This document shows positions 1 to 6,583 of a stretch of DNA of 40,194 bases, piece after piece. Position 1 is the first letter of the stretch. Each line of letters starts with the position of its first letter. The stretch spans positions 1-40,194 of the forward strand of contig CAZOFW010000002.1 of the NCBI GenBank assembly GCA_964579365.1, written 5' to 3'. The notes below the pieces were generated by a model. The model worked only from the letters and a program-made list of their open reading frames with translations. It was not told the DNA's origin and did not search any database. Position numbers and translations under genes: made by a program. The stretch comes from JAKPKF01 sp964579365 (GTDB lineage: Bacteria > Patescibacteriota > Dojkabacteria > SC72).

Positions 1-72
1 GGAGCGGTCAAACGCATTGGACTGTAAATCCAACTCCTTCGGGATACACAGGTTCAAATCCTGTCCTCTGCA
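1..72 (+). tRNA. tRNA-Tyr(GTA), 5' end cut by window
   Basis: The 3' part of a class II tRNA. The anticodon stem TTGGA/TCCAA (17-21/29-33) encloses a loop with anticodon GTA at 24-26. A variable arm with a TTCG loop follows at 34-45, and a T-arm ACAGG/CCTGT with loop TTCAAAT lies at 48-64. The acceptor 3' strand is 65-71 and the discriminator A is at 72. The long variable arm together with GTA identifies tyrosine. No CCA is encoded. The 5' acceptor strand lies before the window. Confidence 0.93.
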
Positions 73-149
73 TATGTCCCCTTTTCTCTTGCTTTTATCT
101 CAATTCTGTTTAAAATATACATATATCTAATTTAGGCTATTTATTCTAA

Positions 150-863
150 ATGAGTACACTATCTCCTATTATTTTCGCTATATTATCAATCCTTGGGACT
201 CTTTTTGCAGTGGGAGGCGTTATTTACGCAATAATATATTTTACAAAAAAGAAAAAGGATGAAAAATTCTCTATTTCCGTTGATCTTCTACTAAAGATTT
301 ACCTTTATGTCATATCAATCGCAACGCTTGCTATTGCAGTTATTGGAGGCACTATTCTTCTTAAATCGGCATCCTCTTATGCTTTTGGCATACCTTTTGC
401 ATACGATACATACAAGACAAACCAAGAACTGCAACCAATTGAAAAAGATCCAGATGCTCAAGTCCCTGTGTGCTACGAGGCAGAAAAGACTACAATTAAT
501 GGACAAGTGGTTTGTTTTAATAATGACCAAATTAAACAAGATCTAATAAATGGTGCAACTATATTCTTCTCAATGATTGTACTATTCACCATACACATGG
601 TTGGAATTAAAATGATAGAGAAAAGGAGTGTCACAGAATGGTTAAAGAAAGCATATACCTTTATTTCTCTCATTGTATATAGCCTAGTCGGTATAGTAAC
701 AATCCCAATCGCAATATATCAACTTTCTACACACCTACTCTACAGGGTTGAGGATATTACAAAATATGAGGCTCCAGCTACAGCATTGTCCCTACTGATA
801 CTTGTCTTACCACTCTGGATATTTTACTTAGTGAAAACAACTAAGCTACGAAATAACGACTAG
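150..863 (+). CDS. Multi-pass membrane protein of unknown function
   Basis: This 237-residue protein has about five or six hydrophobic segments (near residues 5-30, 48-72, 136-155, 168-192 and 210-230). A hydrophilic extracytoplasmic-looking loop between them (about residues 80-125) carries two cysteines, C108 and C122, that could form a disulfide. The overall plan resembles small membrane proteins of the DUF5671 type, but I cannot confirm the family. The ATG at 150 follows an AT-rich leader without a Shine-Dalgarno. It sits alone between two tRNA genes, so the context gives no function. Confidence 0.75.
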   Translation: MSTLSPIIFAILSILGTLFAVGGVIYAIIYFTKKKKDEKFSISVDLLLKIYLYVISIATLAIAVIGGTILLKSASSYAFGIPFAYDTYKTNQELQPIEKDPDAQVPVCYEAEKTTINGQVVCFNNDQIKQDLINGATIFFSMIVLFTIHMVGIKMIEKRSVTEWLKKAYTFISLIVYSLVGIVTIPIAIYQLSTHLLYRVEDITKYEAPATALSLLILVLPLWIFYLVKTTKLRNND

Positions 864-869
864 ATATTG

Positions 870-875
870 TATAAT
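870..875 (+). promoter_or_regulatory. -10 box of the tRNA-Thr promoter
   Basis: A perfect TATAAT ends 9 nt before the first base of tRNA-Thr, the expected spacing for transcription starting at or just before the mature 5' end. No convincing -35 box lies 16-18 nt upstream. Confidence 0.5.
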
Positions 876-884
876 TGCCCTGTT

Positions 885-961
885 GCTGGATTAGCTCAGT
901 TGGTTAGAGCACATTCATGGTAAGAATGAGGTCCTGAGTTCGACTCTCAGATCCAGCTCCA
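885..961 (+). tRNA. tRNA-Thr(GGT)
   Basis: A complete cloverleaf: acceptor GCTGGAT/ATCCAGC (885-891/951-957), anticodon stem CATTC/GAATG (912-916/924-928) and anticodon GGT at 919-921. The discriminator is T958 and CCA is encoded at 959-961. The final A directly abuts the stop codon of the convergent VTT-domain gene. Confidence 0.95.
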
Positions 962-1624
962 TTACCTCTTCCTCTTTTTCATATATCCCTTTATTAGAAA
1001 TCCGAAAAGGATACTTGTCCCAACCATAAAACCAACCCAAATCATTATCCCCATCTCACTTTGAAAATCCATTTTCTTAAAAACCAAATATGACAAGAAG
1101 TGTGTTACAAAACTTGTTATTGTAGTAATCAAAAAATAGCTTTTGAAAGAGATGTTTGTTAAACCTGCTGCATAAGAGATAAATTCAAACGCAGAAAAGC
1201 CCAAAAGTCTTGCGCCTATCAAAGCCTTTTCCCCTTGTAAAGACGTAAAACTATCAACCTCCTCCATCGCTTTTTGTCCAACAAGCTTGGTTACGAGTCT
1301 TCTTCCATATTTACGACTTATATAGAAGTTTATGATTGCACTAACCAGGCTTGCAAGATAAAGGATTATCATTCCAACCTTTATTCCATATATCGTTACA
1401 CCCAGGAGTACTCCCGGTGTACCAGATAAAGGGGCGAAGATATGGGAAAGGACAGTATAGCCCATGACAATGAAATATCCACCTATTCCGACATTGGCTA
1501 CATAAGCTTTAAAAGTCTCAGAAAGAATTATGGGGACAAGAAAGAGTTTCAGAAGTACATACAAAAGGACAATAACTGCCACGAGTTCAAATATTACGAT
1601 CCACTCCTTTTTTCTAAATTGCAT
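962..1624 (-). CDS. VTT-domain (DedA/TVP38-like) membrane protein
   Basis: This 220-residue integral membrane protein belongs, as far as can be read, to the VTT/SNARE-associated superfamily (TVP38/TMEM64/DedA), whose members are linked to lipid scrambling or transport. Visible marks are an N-terminal membrane anchor (residues 8-30), a re-entrant-loop region with the motif PLSGTPGVLLG (about residues 65-75), the FYISRKYGRRL stretch (about 100-110) that matches the conserved F-x3-R-x-Y-G-R signature, and a downstream amphipathic-plus-membrane region with AAGLTNIS. The ATG at 1624 has no Shine-Dalgarno. The gene is convergent with tRNA-Thr. Substrate unknown. Confidence 0.8.
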   Translation of the reverse strand: MQFRKKEWIVIFELVAVIVLLYVLLKLFLVPIILSETFKAYVANVGIGGYFIVMGYTVLSHIFAPLSGTPGVLLGVTIYGIKVGMIILYLASLVSAIINFYISRKYGRRLVTKLVGQKAMEEVDSFTSLQGEKALIGARLLGFSAFEFISYAAGLTNISFKSYFLITTITSFVTHFLSYLVFKKMDFQSEMGIMIWVGFMVGTSILFGFLIKGYMKKRKR

Positions 1625-1640
1625 ATTGATGTTGTATATA

Positions 1641-1701
1641 TTTCTCTACCAAGGGATGTATATGTTAAACATTTTATACACCCCTTGGTGCTACAGAGAA
1701 A
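1641..1701 (-). repeat. Long imperfect inverted repeat after a small gene
   Basis: Arms TTTCTCT (1641-1647) plus ACCAAGGG (1648-1655) pair with CCCTTGGT (1682-1689) plus AGAGAAA (1695-1701), with a five-base bulge in the right arm and an AT-rich loop of 26 bases. It begins 5 nt beyond the stop of the - strand gene ending at 1706. There is no U-tract, so it is not a classical intrinsic terminator, although it may act as one or protect a 3' end. Confidence 0.6.
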
Positions 1702-1705
1702 ACGG

Positions 1706-1915
1706 TTAATCATTTCCTATTCCAGTGAATAACTCTCTCCAAAAAGACTCTCGACGCATTTTTCTTACCTCTCTTTCTGCCCATCCTTCTTCTCTTTTTC
1801 TCTTTTGACTTTCAAAAAAGTCAAGAACAGAGCAGAATACCAGAAGTATTGCAAAAAGAATTACAAAACAACACGCAAGAACCACATCTATAAAAGAATT
1901 CCATACTTTTTTCAT
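1706..1915 (-). CDS. Small single-pass membrane protein, unknown
   Basis: A 69-residue protein. Residues about 7-30 form one very hydrophobic helix containing three cysteines (CC and one more six to ten residues on). The rest is a strongly charged tail rich in Arg, Lys and Glu. I place the start at 1915 because a GGAG Shine-Dalgarno lies five bases upstream of that ATG; the upstream ATG at 1927 would add only four residues and has a poor ribosome site. Arg codons include CGT and CGA. Function unknown, possibly a small regulatory or stress membrane peptide. Confidence 0.55.
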   Translation of the reverse strand: MKKVWNSFIDVVLACCFVILFAILLVFCSVLDFFESQKRKREEGWAEREVRKMRRESFWRELFTGIGND

Positions 1916-1953
1916 TTCCTCTCCCATTCTCTGTATAAAAAGAGCTAGATTCC

Positions 1954-1959
1954 ATTATA
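1954..1959 (-). promoter_or_regulatory. -10 box for the small membrane-protein gene
   Basis: TATAAT on the - strand about 40 nt before the small gene's start. It lies just beside the divergent rpmG promoter. The -35 region is poor, so this is tentative. Confidence 0.4.
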
Positions 1960-1968
1960 TCAAACTAT

Positions 1969-1997
1969 TTGACCTTACCCATAATTTCCCATATAAT
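1969..1997 (+). promoter_or_regulatory. Promoter of the rpmG-secE-nusG-rplKA operon
   Basis: TTGACC (1969-1974), a 17-base spacer and a perfect TATAAT (1992-1997). It is a near-consensus sigma-70 promoter about 50 nt ahead of rpmG, and should drive rpmG, tRNA-Trp, secE, nusG, rplK and rplA as one transcript. Confidence 0.8.
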
Positions 1998-2047
1998 ACG
2001 CAGTATATTTCCCAATATAGCATCTTTAATTTTGATTTCCGAGGGAT

Positions 2048-2212
2048 ATGGCAAAAGTAAAAAGAGATATCATAGCTTTGAAATGTACAGTATGTAATGA
2101 AAAAAACTATACAGAGTATAAAACTAAGAATATTAAGGAAAAACTTGAATTAAAAAAGTATTGCTCTAAGTGCCAAAAGCACACAGACCACAAAGAAACT
2201 AAGGTTAAATAA
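2048..2212 (+). CDS. rpmG: 50S ribosomal protein L33
   Basis: This 54-residue protein matches bacterial L33. It has an N-terminal KVKRDIIALKC stretch and two zinc-ribbon CxxC pairs (C13-V-C16 region and C39-x2-C42), so this is the zinc-binding, C+ form. It ends in the basic tail usual for the family. The ATG at 2048 is preceded by GAGGGAT. It is the first gene of the operon from the promoter at 1969, 19 nt before tRNA-Trp. The rpmG-tRNA-Trp-secE-nusG order is common in bacteria. Confidence 0.93.
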   Translation: MAKVKRDIIALKCTVCNEKNYTEYKTKNIKEKLELKKYCSKCQKHTDHKETKVK

Positions 2213-2231
2213 TAGCTCTTTAATTAACTAG

Positions 2232-2308
2232 GGGCCCATAGTTTCAACTGGTTAAAACCGCGGTCTCCAAAACCGCTATTCCCTGTTCGAATCAGGGTGG
2301 GCCTGCCA
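2232..2308 (+). tRNA. tRNA-Trp(CCA)
   Basis: Acceptor GGGCCCA/TGGGCCT with one G-T pair (2232-2238/2298-2304), anticodon stem GCGGT/ACCGC around anticodon CCA, T-arm CCCTG/CAGGG (2281-2297), discriminator G2305 and encoded CCA at 2306-2308. It lies inside the operon between rpmG and secE and is presumably cut out of the mRNA. Confidence 0.95.
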
Positions 2309-2323
2309 AATATATATACAAAA

Positions 2324-2497
2324 ATGAAAATACTAAAAAATATATTAATAGAACTAAAGAAAAGTAAGTGGCCAAAAGGCAAAGAATTGTTGGTTCTTTC
2401 AATATATGCTCTAGTATTATGTGGTATAATCACCGCGTTAATATTAGGTTTAGATCTTGTCTTTTACAAAGCAAGAGAGTGGTTTTTAAATCTTTAA
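2324..2497 (+). CDS. secE: Preprotein translocase subunit SecE
   Basis: A 57-residue, single-membrane-helix SecE. It shows the hallmark cytoplasmic amphipathic stretch ELKKSKWPKGKEL (residues 10-22), with the conserved Lys-Trp-Pro, followed by one transmembrane helix (about 25-46). SecE clamps SecY in the translocation channel. I chose the ATG at 2324 because any earlier in-frame start would lie inside tRNA-Trp. It is followed 10 nt later by nusG, the standard neighbour. Confidence 0.93.
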   Translation: MKILKNILIELKKSKWPKGKELLVLSIYALVLCGIITALILGLDLVFYKAREWFLNL

Positions 2498-2507
2498 TTA
2501 AGAAAAT

Positions 2508-3065
2508 ATGACCAAAGAAGAAGTTAAAACAAAAGAAAATCCAAATGCAAAGTGGTATGTTCTGAATATTAGGACTGGATACGAAAACAGTATTCAAAAA
2601 GAACTTAAGCAGAGGATTGAAGCAACAGGAATGGAAGACAAGATTGTAGATATACTTGTACCTGTACAGAAGAAGATCTTTGTTAAAAAAGGTAAACAGG
2701 ATGTAAAAGAGGAGAAGATATTCCCTGGATATGTCCTCATAAAGATGGAACTGGATAACAGTACATGGGATTTGGTAAAAAATACTGAGGGTGTAAGAGG
2801 TTTTGTTAAGACAGACAGATACCCAAGACCCCTACCACAGTCAGAGGTAACAGCAATTACAAAGTTCATGGAAGTTGAACAACCATCATTCCAGAATTCA
2901 TTTAGTGTTGGTGAAGCAGTAAAGATTGTAGATGGTGCATTTGCAGACTTCATTGGAAGTGTTCAGGATGTAGATACTGAAAAGGGTAAGATTAAAGTCC
3001 TCATATCTTTCCTTGGTAGAGAAGCTCCTGTTGAATTAGATCTAACACAAGTAAGTAAACTTTAG
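2508..3065 (+). CDS. nusG: Transcription termination/antitermination protein NusG
   Basis: A 185-residue NusG. The NGN domain begins at KWYVLNIRTGYEN (about residue 15) and includes IFPGYVLIKMEL and the NTEGVRGFV stretch, the RNA-polymerase-clamp-binding part. The C-terminal KOW domain begins near residue 125 with VGEAVKIVDGAFADFIGSV and links polymerase to ribosomes or Rho. The length is normal for the family. The 12 or so N-terminal residues before the NGN core are charged. No Shine-Dalgarno is seen before the ATG. It lies in the operon between secE and rplK. Confidence 0.95.
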   Translation: MTKEEVKTKENPNAKWYVLNIRTGYENSIQKELKQRIEATGMEDKIVDILVPVQKKIFVKKGKQDVKEEKIFPGYVLIKMELDNSTWDLVKNTEGVRGFVKTDRYPRPLPQSEVTAITKFMEVEQPSFQNSFSVGEAVKIVDGAFADFIGSVQDVDTEKGKIKVLISFLGREAPVELDLTQVSKL

Positions 3066-3079
3066 TTAAATATATACAT

Positions 3080-3505
3080 ATGGCAAAAATAATTAAAAAG
3101 ATAATCAAGATAACAATACCTGCAGGTGGTGCAACAATGGCTCCTCCAATTGGACCAACCTTAGCTCCTTACGGTATCAATGCACAGGATTTCTGTGCCC
3201 AGTTTAATGAGAAGACAAGAGAGAGCAATGGTATCCTTACACCAGTAATATTAACAATCTACGAGGACAGATCCTTTGGATTTGAACTTAAGACTCCTCC
3301 TACATCCGAACTAATCAGAAGAGAGCTTAAGATTAAGGCTGGTTCTGCAAAACCAAACCTTGAGAAGGTTGGAAAGCTTTCCAAAGAACAACTAATGAAA
3401 ATAGTAGAGGTAAAAATGCCAGACTTGAATACATCAGACCCAGATAAAGCAGCAAAGATCGTTGCAGGTACTGCAAAACAGATGGGTGTAGAGGTAGAAC
3501 TTTAA
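3080..3505 (+). CDS. rplK: 50S ribosomal protein L11
   Basis: A 141-residue L11 of normal length. The N-terminal domain starts with the IPAGGATMAPPIGP region, matching the proline-rich thiostrepton-binding surface and the usual PAGxAxPxPPxGPALG pattern. The C-terminal domain contains the 23S GTPase-centre-binding helix region LMKIVEVKMPDLNTSD. The gene lies 14 nt after nusG and 19 nt before rplA. No Shine-Dalgarno is present; the leader is AT-rich. Confidence 0.96.
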   Translation: MAKIIKKIIKITIPAGGATMAPPIGPTLAPYGINAQDFCAQFNEKTRESNGILTPVILTIYEDRSFGFELKTPPTSELIRRELKIKAGSAKPNLEKVGKLSKEQLMKIVEVKMPDLNTSDPDKAAKIVAGTAKQMGVEVEL

Positions 3506-3524
3506 TTATACATATAACACAGCT

Positions 3525-4214
3525 ATGAAAAGAGGAAAGAAATATACAAAAAGTGTAAAAGGACTAGACAAGAGTATTGAATATACCTTAGTAGATGGAG
3601 TTAAGAAAGTTAAAACACTCTCCTACTCTTCCTTCACAGGTACACTTGAAATGCATGTAGATATTAAAATACCTAAGGACAGAGATCCAAAATCCATAAA
3701 GGGTGCTGTTTCTCTTCCACATTCTTCTACCAAAAAAGAAGTTAAGATCGCTGTATTTTGTACTCCAGATAAGGATGCTTTGGCTTCAAAGGCTGGTGCA
3801 GATTTTGTAGGTTTAGAAGATTTAGTAAAAGATATTAAGGCTGGAAAGGTTGAATTTGATGTTGCAATTGCTACTCCAGATGTAATGGCAAAGATTGCAA
3901 TTTTAGGTAAAGAGCTTGGTCCTAAGGGATTAATGCCAAGTCCTAAGAATGGAACAGTTACAAACGATCTAGAGGGTGCAATTGGTGAATACAAGAAGGG
4001 TAAGCAGACATTCGCATGTGATGATTCCGGAGTTATACATTTAAATGTAGGTAAACTAGATTTAGAGGATGAGAAATTAATAGAGAATATCAATGTTGCA
4101 GTAGTAGCATTAGAAGAGATATTTGGAAAACCATATGATCAGATTGCAGACAGAATGCATATAGCACCAACAATGGGAGCTAGTGTTAAGATAGCCTACA
4201 CTAAACCAGAATAA
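3525..4214 (+). CDS. rplA: 50S ribosomal protein L1
   Basis: A 229-residue L1 with both halves of domain I and the inserted domain II. The diagnostic GKELGPKGLMPSPKNGTV stretch (about residues 126-143) is intact. L1 forms the mobile L1 stalk and in many bacteria represses its own operon. Some CPR lineages lack L1, so its presence here narrows placement only slightly. It is the last gene of the operon, followed 20 nt later by an intrinsic terminator. Confidence 0.96.
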   Translation: MKRGKKYTKSVKGLDKSIEYTLVDGVKKVKTLSYSSFTGTLEMHVDIKIPKDRDPKSIKGAVSLPHSSTKKEVKIAVFCTPDKDALASKAGADFVGLEDLVKDIKAGKVEFDVAIATPDVMAKIAILGKELGPKGLMPSPKNGTVTNDLEGAIGEYKKGKQTFACDDSGVIHLNVGKLDLEDEKLIENINVAVVALEEIFGKPYDQIADRMHIAPTMGASVKIAYTKPE

Positions 4215-4234
4215 CCATATTACATTGTAATTAG

Positions 4235-4260
4235 AAAGACCTCGTAAGAGGTCTTTTTTG
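4235..4260 (+). terminator. Intrinsic terminator after rplA
   Basis: A perfect nine-base stem AAAGACCTC/GAGGTCTTT with tetraloop GTAA, running into a T tract. It closes the rpmG-to-rplA transcript, which means rplJL are separately transcribed. Confidence 0.92.
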
Positions 4261-4272
4261 TTATATATACTC

Positions 4273-4301
4273 TTTACAACACATACTCTATGGGATAGAA
4301 T
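4273..4301 (+). promoter_or_regulatory. Promoter of small gene A
   Basis: TTTACA (4273-4278), exactly 17 bases, then TAGAAT (4296-4301). The same -35, spacing and -10 recur at 4836-4864 before the next small gene. Transcription would start near 4308, so the ATG at 4304 cannot be the usual start codon. Confidence 0.7.
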
Positions 4302-4351
4302 ATATGTCGTTGCTCTTTAGGGTAAAAAGACAAAAGAAAGGGTCTGAAAAG

Positions 4352-4708
4352 ATGAAATCACGGGAAGGAACGCTGTTAAGAATAGAAGCAAGAACATTAG
4401 TGGTAAAGGGAGATTATCTGGATCTACTTGTCTTACAAGGAGAAGATCATAGACTAATCTTCTATTTCGAGAAAATTGGTCTTGAAGCACGATGTGAGAG
4501 TAAAAGTAAAAATTTCTCCCGCTATGTAGCATACGAGAGAGGAGATAATACTTTTTCGTTCAATGGCAAACCCTTTGATGTGATTGGTTATGAAAGCTTG
4601 GGAAACAATTCTCTTGTCTTAAAAACTAGACTTTTAAACTATAAGTTTGCTTTTAGGATTGATACTAAGAACAAGAGACTCCTAAGTGTCGACATACTAA
4701 TCAACTAA
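4352..4708 (+). CDS. Small protein of unknown function (A)
   Basis: A 118-residue soluble protein I do not recognise. It alternates short polar and hydrophobic stretches in a way that suggests an all-beta fold (for example RIEARTLVVKGDYLDLLVLQ near the start and SLVLKTRLLNYKFAFRID near the end). I place the start at 4352: the earlier ATG at 4304 falls at or before the predicted transcription start, while this one has purine-rich AAAGGG 9 bases upstream. Arg is encoded partly by CGA and CGC, unlike the AGA-dominated neighbouring ribosomal genes. It lies between the rplA terminator and rplJ, where most bacteria have no gene. Confidence 0.7.
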   Translation: MKSREGTLLRIEARTLVVKGDYLDLLVLQGEDHRLIFYFEKIGLEARCESKSKNFSRYVAYERGDNTFSFNGKPFDVIGYESLGNNSLVLKTRLLNYKFAFRIDTKNKRLLSVDILIN

Positions 4709-4734
4709 AACAACACCCCCCCTAAAGAACGACA

Positions 4735-4814
4735 GAGAGAGTTGAGTATAGAATGCTGAAAAGCAACCTAGGAGCATTTCAGCTCACGATTTTTACATCG
4801 CACTTGACTCTCTC
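4735..4814 (+). repeat. Branched inverted repeat (three-way junction)
   Basis: An outer stem GAGAGAGT/ACTCTCTC (4735-4742/4807-4814) encloses two inner hairpins: GCTGAAA/TTTCAGC (4755-4761/4777-4783) and CGAT/ATCG (4787-4790/4797-4800). It begins 26 nt after the stop of small gene A and ends 21 nt before the next promoter. It has no U-tract. It may be a 3' end or a structured RNA. Confidence 0.55.
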
Positions 4815-4835
4815 AGCACCACCCCATATTACATA

Positions 4836-4864
4836 TTTACAAACTATTTCCCATAGTATAGAAT
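4836..4864 (+). promoter_or_regulatory. Promoter of small gene B
   Basis: TTTACA (4836-4841), exactly 17 bases, then TAGAAT (4859-4864). Both hexamers and the spacing are identical to those of the promoter at 4273. About 7 nt beyond, both share a GTTGCTCTT-like stretch (4312 region and 4884 region), which suggests a duplicated or co-regulated upstream region. Confidence 0.72.
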
Positions 4865-4927
4865 GTCTAGGCAACAAGTATACTGTTGCTCTTCAAAAAT
4901 TCAAAAGTTCACCCCAAGGAGAATACA

Positions 4928-5359
4928 ATGGATGCATGTTTTGGATGCAACAAGCAGTGTAATGAGGACTGCACAATTTTCATCGACCCATTACCAAATC
5001 GGAAAAGAAAGAAACAAAACAATGCAGGTGTTAATTTAAAACATCTGATTGTTTTCGATGAGGTCCAAGTCGGAGAAAGAGTAAAGTTTCGAATACCTGC
5101 TGGCCGTGTTTGTTGTATCAAGACACAGAAAGGGATTAAGATAATCAAGATTCTGAGGACAAAAACACAGAAGAAAAGCCAAATCCCTACAGAACGAGAA
5201 CATCAAGAGGTCCTACTCCCAGAGAATATCTCCACAATGGAAATAGAGAATGGTGATTGGAAGGAAATATTATCTTCTTTACAAGAAGATTCAAAGACAC
5301 AAAAGAAGGTATCTTCCACAGCCTGGAAAAAGGAACTTCTTGCATTATTGGGTGCCTAA
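4928..5359 (+). CDS. Small Cys-cluster protein, unknown (B)
   Basis: A 143-residue protein. The N-terminus carries four cysteines, C4-x2-C7-x3-C11-x3-C15, which could bind zinc or an Fe-S cluster. A basic linker (NRKRKKQ) follows, then a compact beta-like segment (about 40-80) with a CC pair, and a lysine/glutamate-rich helical tail. The start at 4928 is firm: AAGGAG lies six bases upstream, and this ATG is the first good one after the predicted transcription start. Several Arg codons are CGN. It could be a nucleic-acid-binding regulator, but I do not recognise the family. Confidence 0.7.
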   Translation: MDACFGCNKQCNEDCTIFIDPLPNRKRKKQNNAGVNLKHLIVFDEVQVGERVKFRIPAGRVCCIKTQKGIKIIKILRTKTQKKSQIPTEREHQEVLLPENISTMEIENGDWKEILSSLQEDSKTQKKVSSTAWKKELLALLGA

Positions 5360-5398
5360 TATTCACAGTCTTGACAGTTATACTTGTTGAAACAGGAT

Positions 5399-5468
5399 GG
5401 TGGATCTAAGTGATTCTAAAGAAGCTGGCTCTGCGCAGAGTTTCTTTTAATCGTTTCTTAGGTCCACC
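5399..5468 (+). repeat. Long imperfect hairpin after small gene B
   Basis: GGTGGATCTAAG (5399-5410) pairs with CTTAGGTCCACC (5457-5468) over twelve positions with one G-U. Inside are GATT/AATC (5412-5415/5449-5452), AAAGAA/TTCTTT (5418-5423/5442-5447) and the palindrome CTCTGCGCAGAG (5429-5440). It begins 39 nt after the gene's stop and ends 10 nt before the rplJ promoter. Confidence 0.7.
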
Positions 5469-5478
5469 TGCAATTCCC

Positions 5479-5507
5479 TTGACCATCCCCTATCCTACTG
5501 ATATAAT
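5479..5507 (+). promoter_or_regulatory. Promoter of rplJL
   Basis: TTGACC (5479-5484), 17 bases, perfect TATAAT (5502-5507). The -35, spacing and -10 match the promoter of the rpmG-rplKA operon at 1969-1997, as expected for co-regulated ribosomal-protein operons. Confidence 0.85.
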
Positions 5508-5518
5508 CCACCTAGTAT

Positions 5519-5563
5519 TTAACCAAAGAAACAAGGTACAAAAATAAATCCTTGCGAGGTTAA
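5519..5563 (+). promoter_or_regulatory. Probable L10(L12) autoregulatory leader with kink-turn
   Basis: Close to the expected 5' end of the rplJL mRNA, TTAACC (5519-5524) pairs with GGTTAA (5558-5563), and CAAGG (5532-5536) pairs with CCTTG (5550-5554). Between the two stems, the 5' strand has a three-base bulge AAA followed by GA (5528-5529), opposite GA (5556-5557) on the 3' strand. Stem, three-base bulge and tandem G-A pairs are the layout of a kink-turn, the feature bound by L10 in known bacterial L10 leaders. The ATG is 31 nt further on. Confidence 0.6.
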
Positions 5564-5594
5564 AAATATACATTCAATTAAAAAATATATAACT

Positions 5595-6116
5595 ATGTCT
5601 AAATCTCGTTCACAGAAGACAGAGCTATTAGAGAGATACAAAGAAATACTAAAGAGTAAAGAAGGATATTTCTTAATCAACTCTGATAAAGCAGATACAC
5701 TTACTACAACAGGATTAAAAATCCAGTTGAAAGGTACAGGTGCTAACCTTGCTGTAGTTAAAAACAGTATCTTTAAGGTAGCCCTACAAGAGACAGAACA
5801 GCCATTAAACACACAAGAGTTTGATGGACCAACAGCAATTGTTTACTTTGATGAAGATCCTACAGCTCCTGCAAAATTAATAAAAGAAGCACAGAAAAAA
5901 ACACAGCTTTTTGATGCAAGAGGTGGAGTATATGAGGGTGAATTCTTAACAGCAGAGAAGGTTATGCAGTTAGCAGAAATACCTTCTAGAGAAATCTTAC
6001 TTGGAAAGTTACTTGGAACTATGTCAGCACCAGTATCTGGATTTATGAATGCAGTAACAGGAAATGTAAGAGGATTAACTATGGTTCTAAAGGGCATCTC
6101 TGAAAAGGGTGCTTAA
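5595..6116 (+). CDS. rplJ: 50S ribosomal protein L10
   Basis: A 173-residue L10. The N-terminal globular domain has the SKSRSQKTELLERYKE opening and GTGANLAVVKNSIFKVAL, the usual RNA-binding region (compare the family pattern LRVVKNTLxxxA). The C-terminal helix that binds L7/L12 dimers is at about residues 140-173. L10 anchors the L7/L12 stalk of the large subunit. It is the first gene of the rplJL transcript, 39 nt before rplL. No Shine-Dalgarno is seen. Confidence 0.95.
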   Translation: MSKSRSQKTELLERYKEILKSKEGYFLINSDKADTLTTTGLKIQLKGTGANLAVVKNSIFKVALQETEQPLNTQEFDGPTAIVYFDEDPTAPAKLIKEAQKKTQLFDARGGVYEGEFLTAEKVMQLAEIPSREILLGKLLGTMSAPVSGFMNAVTGNVRGLTMVLKGISEKGA

Positions 6117-6155
6117 CCGAACATTATTTTGTATTTAATTTAAACATATATAACC

Positions 6156-6560
6156 ATGGCAGACGAAAATACAAAGCTTCCAGAGCTATCTGAGAACTCT
6201 AAGAAAGTACTAGAGATAGTAGAGAAGATGAGTGTATTAGAACTTGCAGACCTTGTTAAGGTCATGGAGGACAAATTTGGAGTAAGCGCAGCAGCTCCTG
6301 TTGCAGTAGCAGCAGCTCCAGCTGAAGCAGCAGAACCAGAAGAAGAGAAAACAATCTTCAATATCGTCCTTAAAGAAGCAGGTGCTAACAAGATTGGAGT
6401 TATCAAGGTAGTAAGAGAGATAACTGAGCTTGGATTAAAAGAAGCTAAAGATCTTGTAGATACAGCTCCTCAGACAGTAAAAGAGGGAGTTAAAAAAGAG
6501 GATGCAGAAGCATACAAGGCTAAATTCGAAGAAGCAGGTGCTACAGTAGAATTAGCATAA
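6156..6560 (+). CDS. rplL: 50S ribosomal protein L7/L12
   Basis: A 134-residue L7/L12. The N-terminal dimerisation helices (KVLEIVEKMSVLELADLVKVMEDKFGVSA) are followed by an Ala/Glu-rich hinge (about residues 46-66) and the conserved C-terminal domain IGVIKVVREITELGLKEAKDLVD, which recruits translation factors. The ending GATVELA is typical. The last gene of its operon, closed by a strong terminator 24 nt later. Confidence 0.97.
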   Translation: MADENTKLPELSENSKKVLEIVEKMSVLELADLVKVMEDKFGVSAAAPVAVAAAPAEAAEPEEEKTIFNIVLKEAGANKIGVIKVVREITELGLKEAKDLVDTAPQTVKEGVKKEDAEAYKAKFEEAGATVELA

Positions 6561-6583
6561 CTATATATTTAAGAATATATATT

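Noticed and set aside
2297..2323. Longer secE starting inside tRNA-Trp
   Set aside because: The extra residues come from the tRNA 3' end; the ATG at 2324 gives a normal SecE.
5373..5400. TTGACA at 5371-5380 as a promoter for something before rplJ
   Set aside because: No -10 box lies 16-18 bases downstream; the good rplJ promoter is at 5479-5507.
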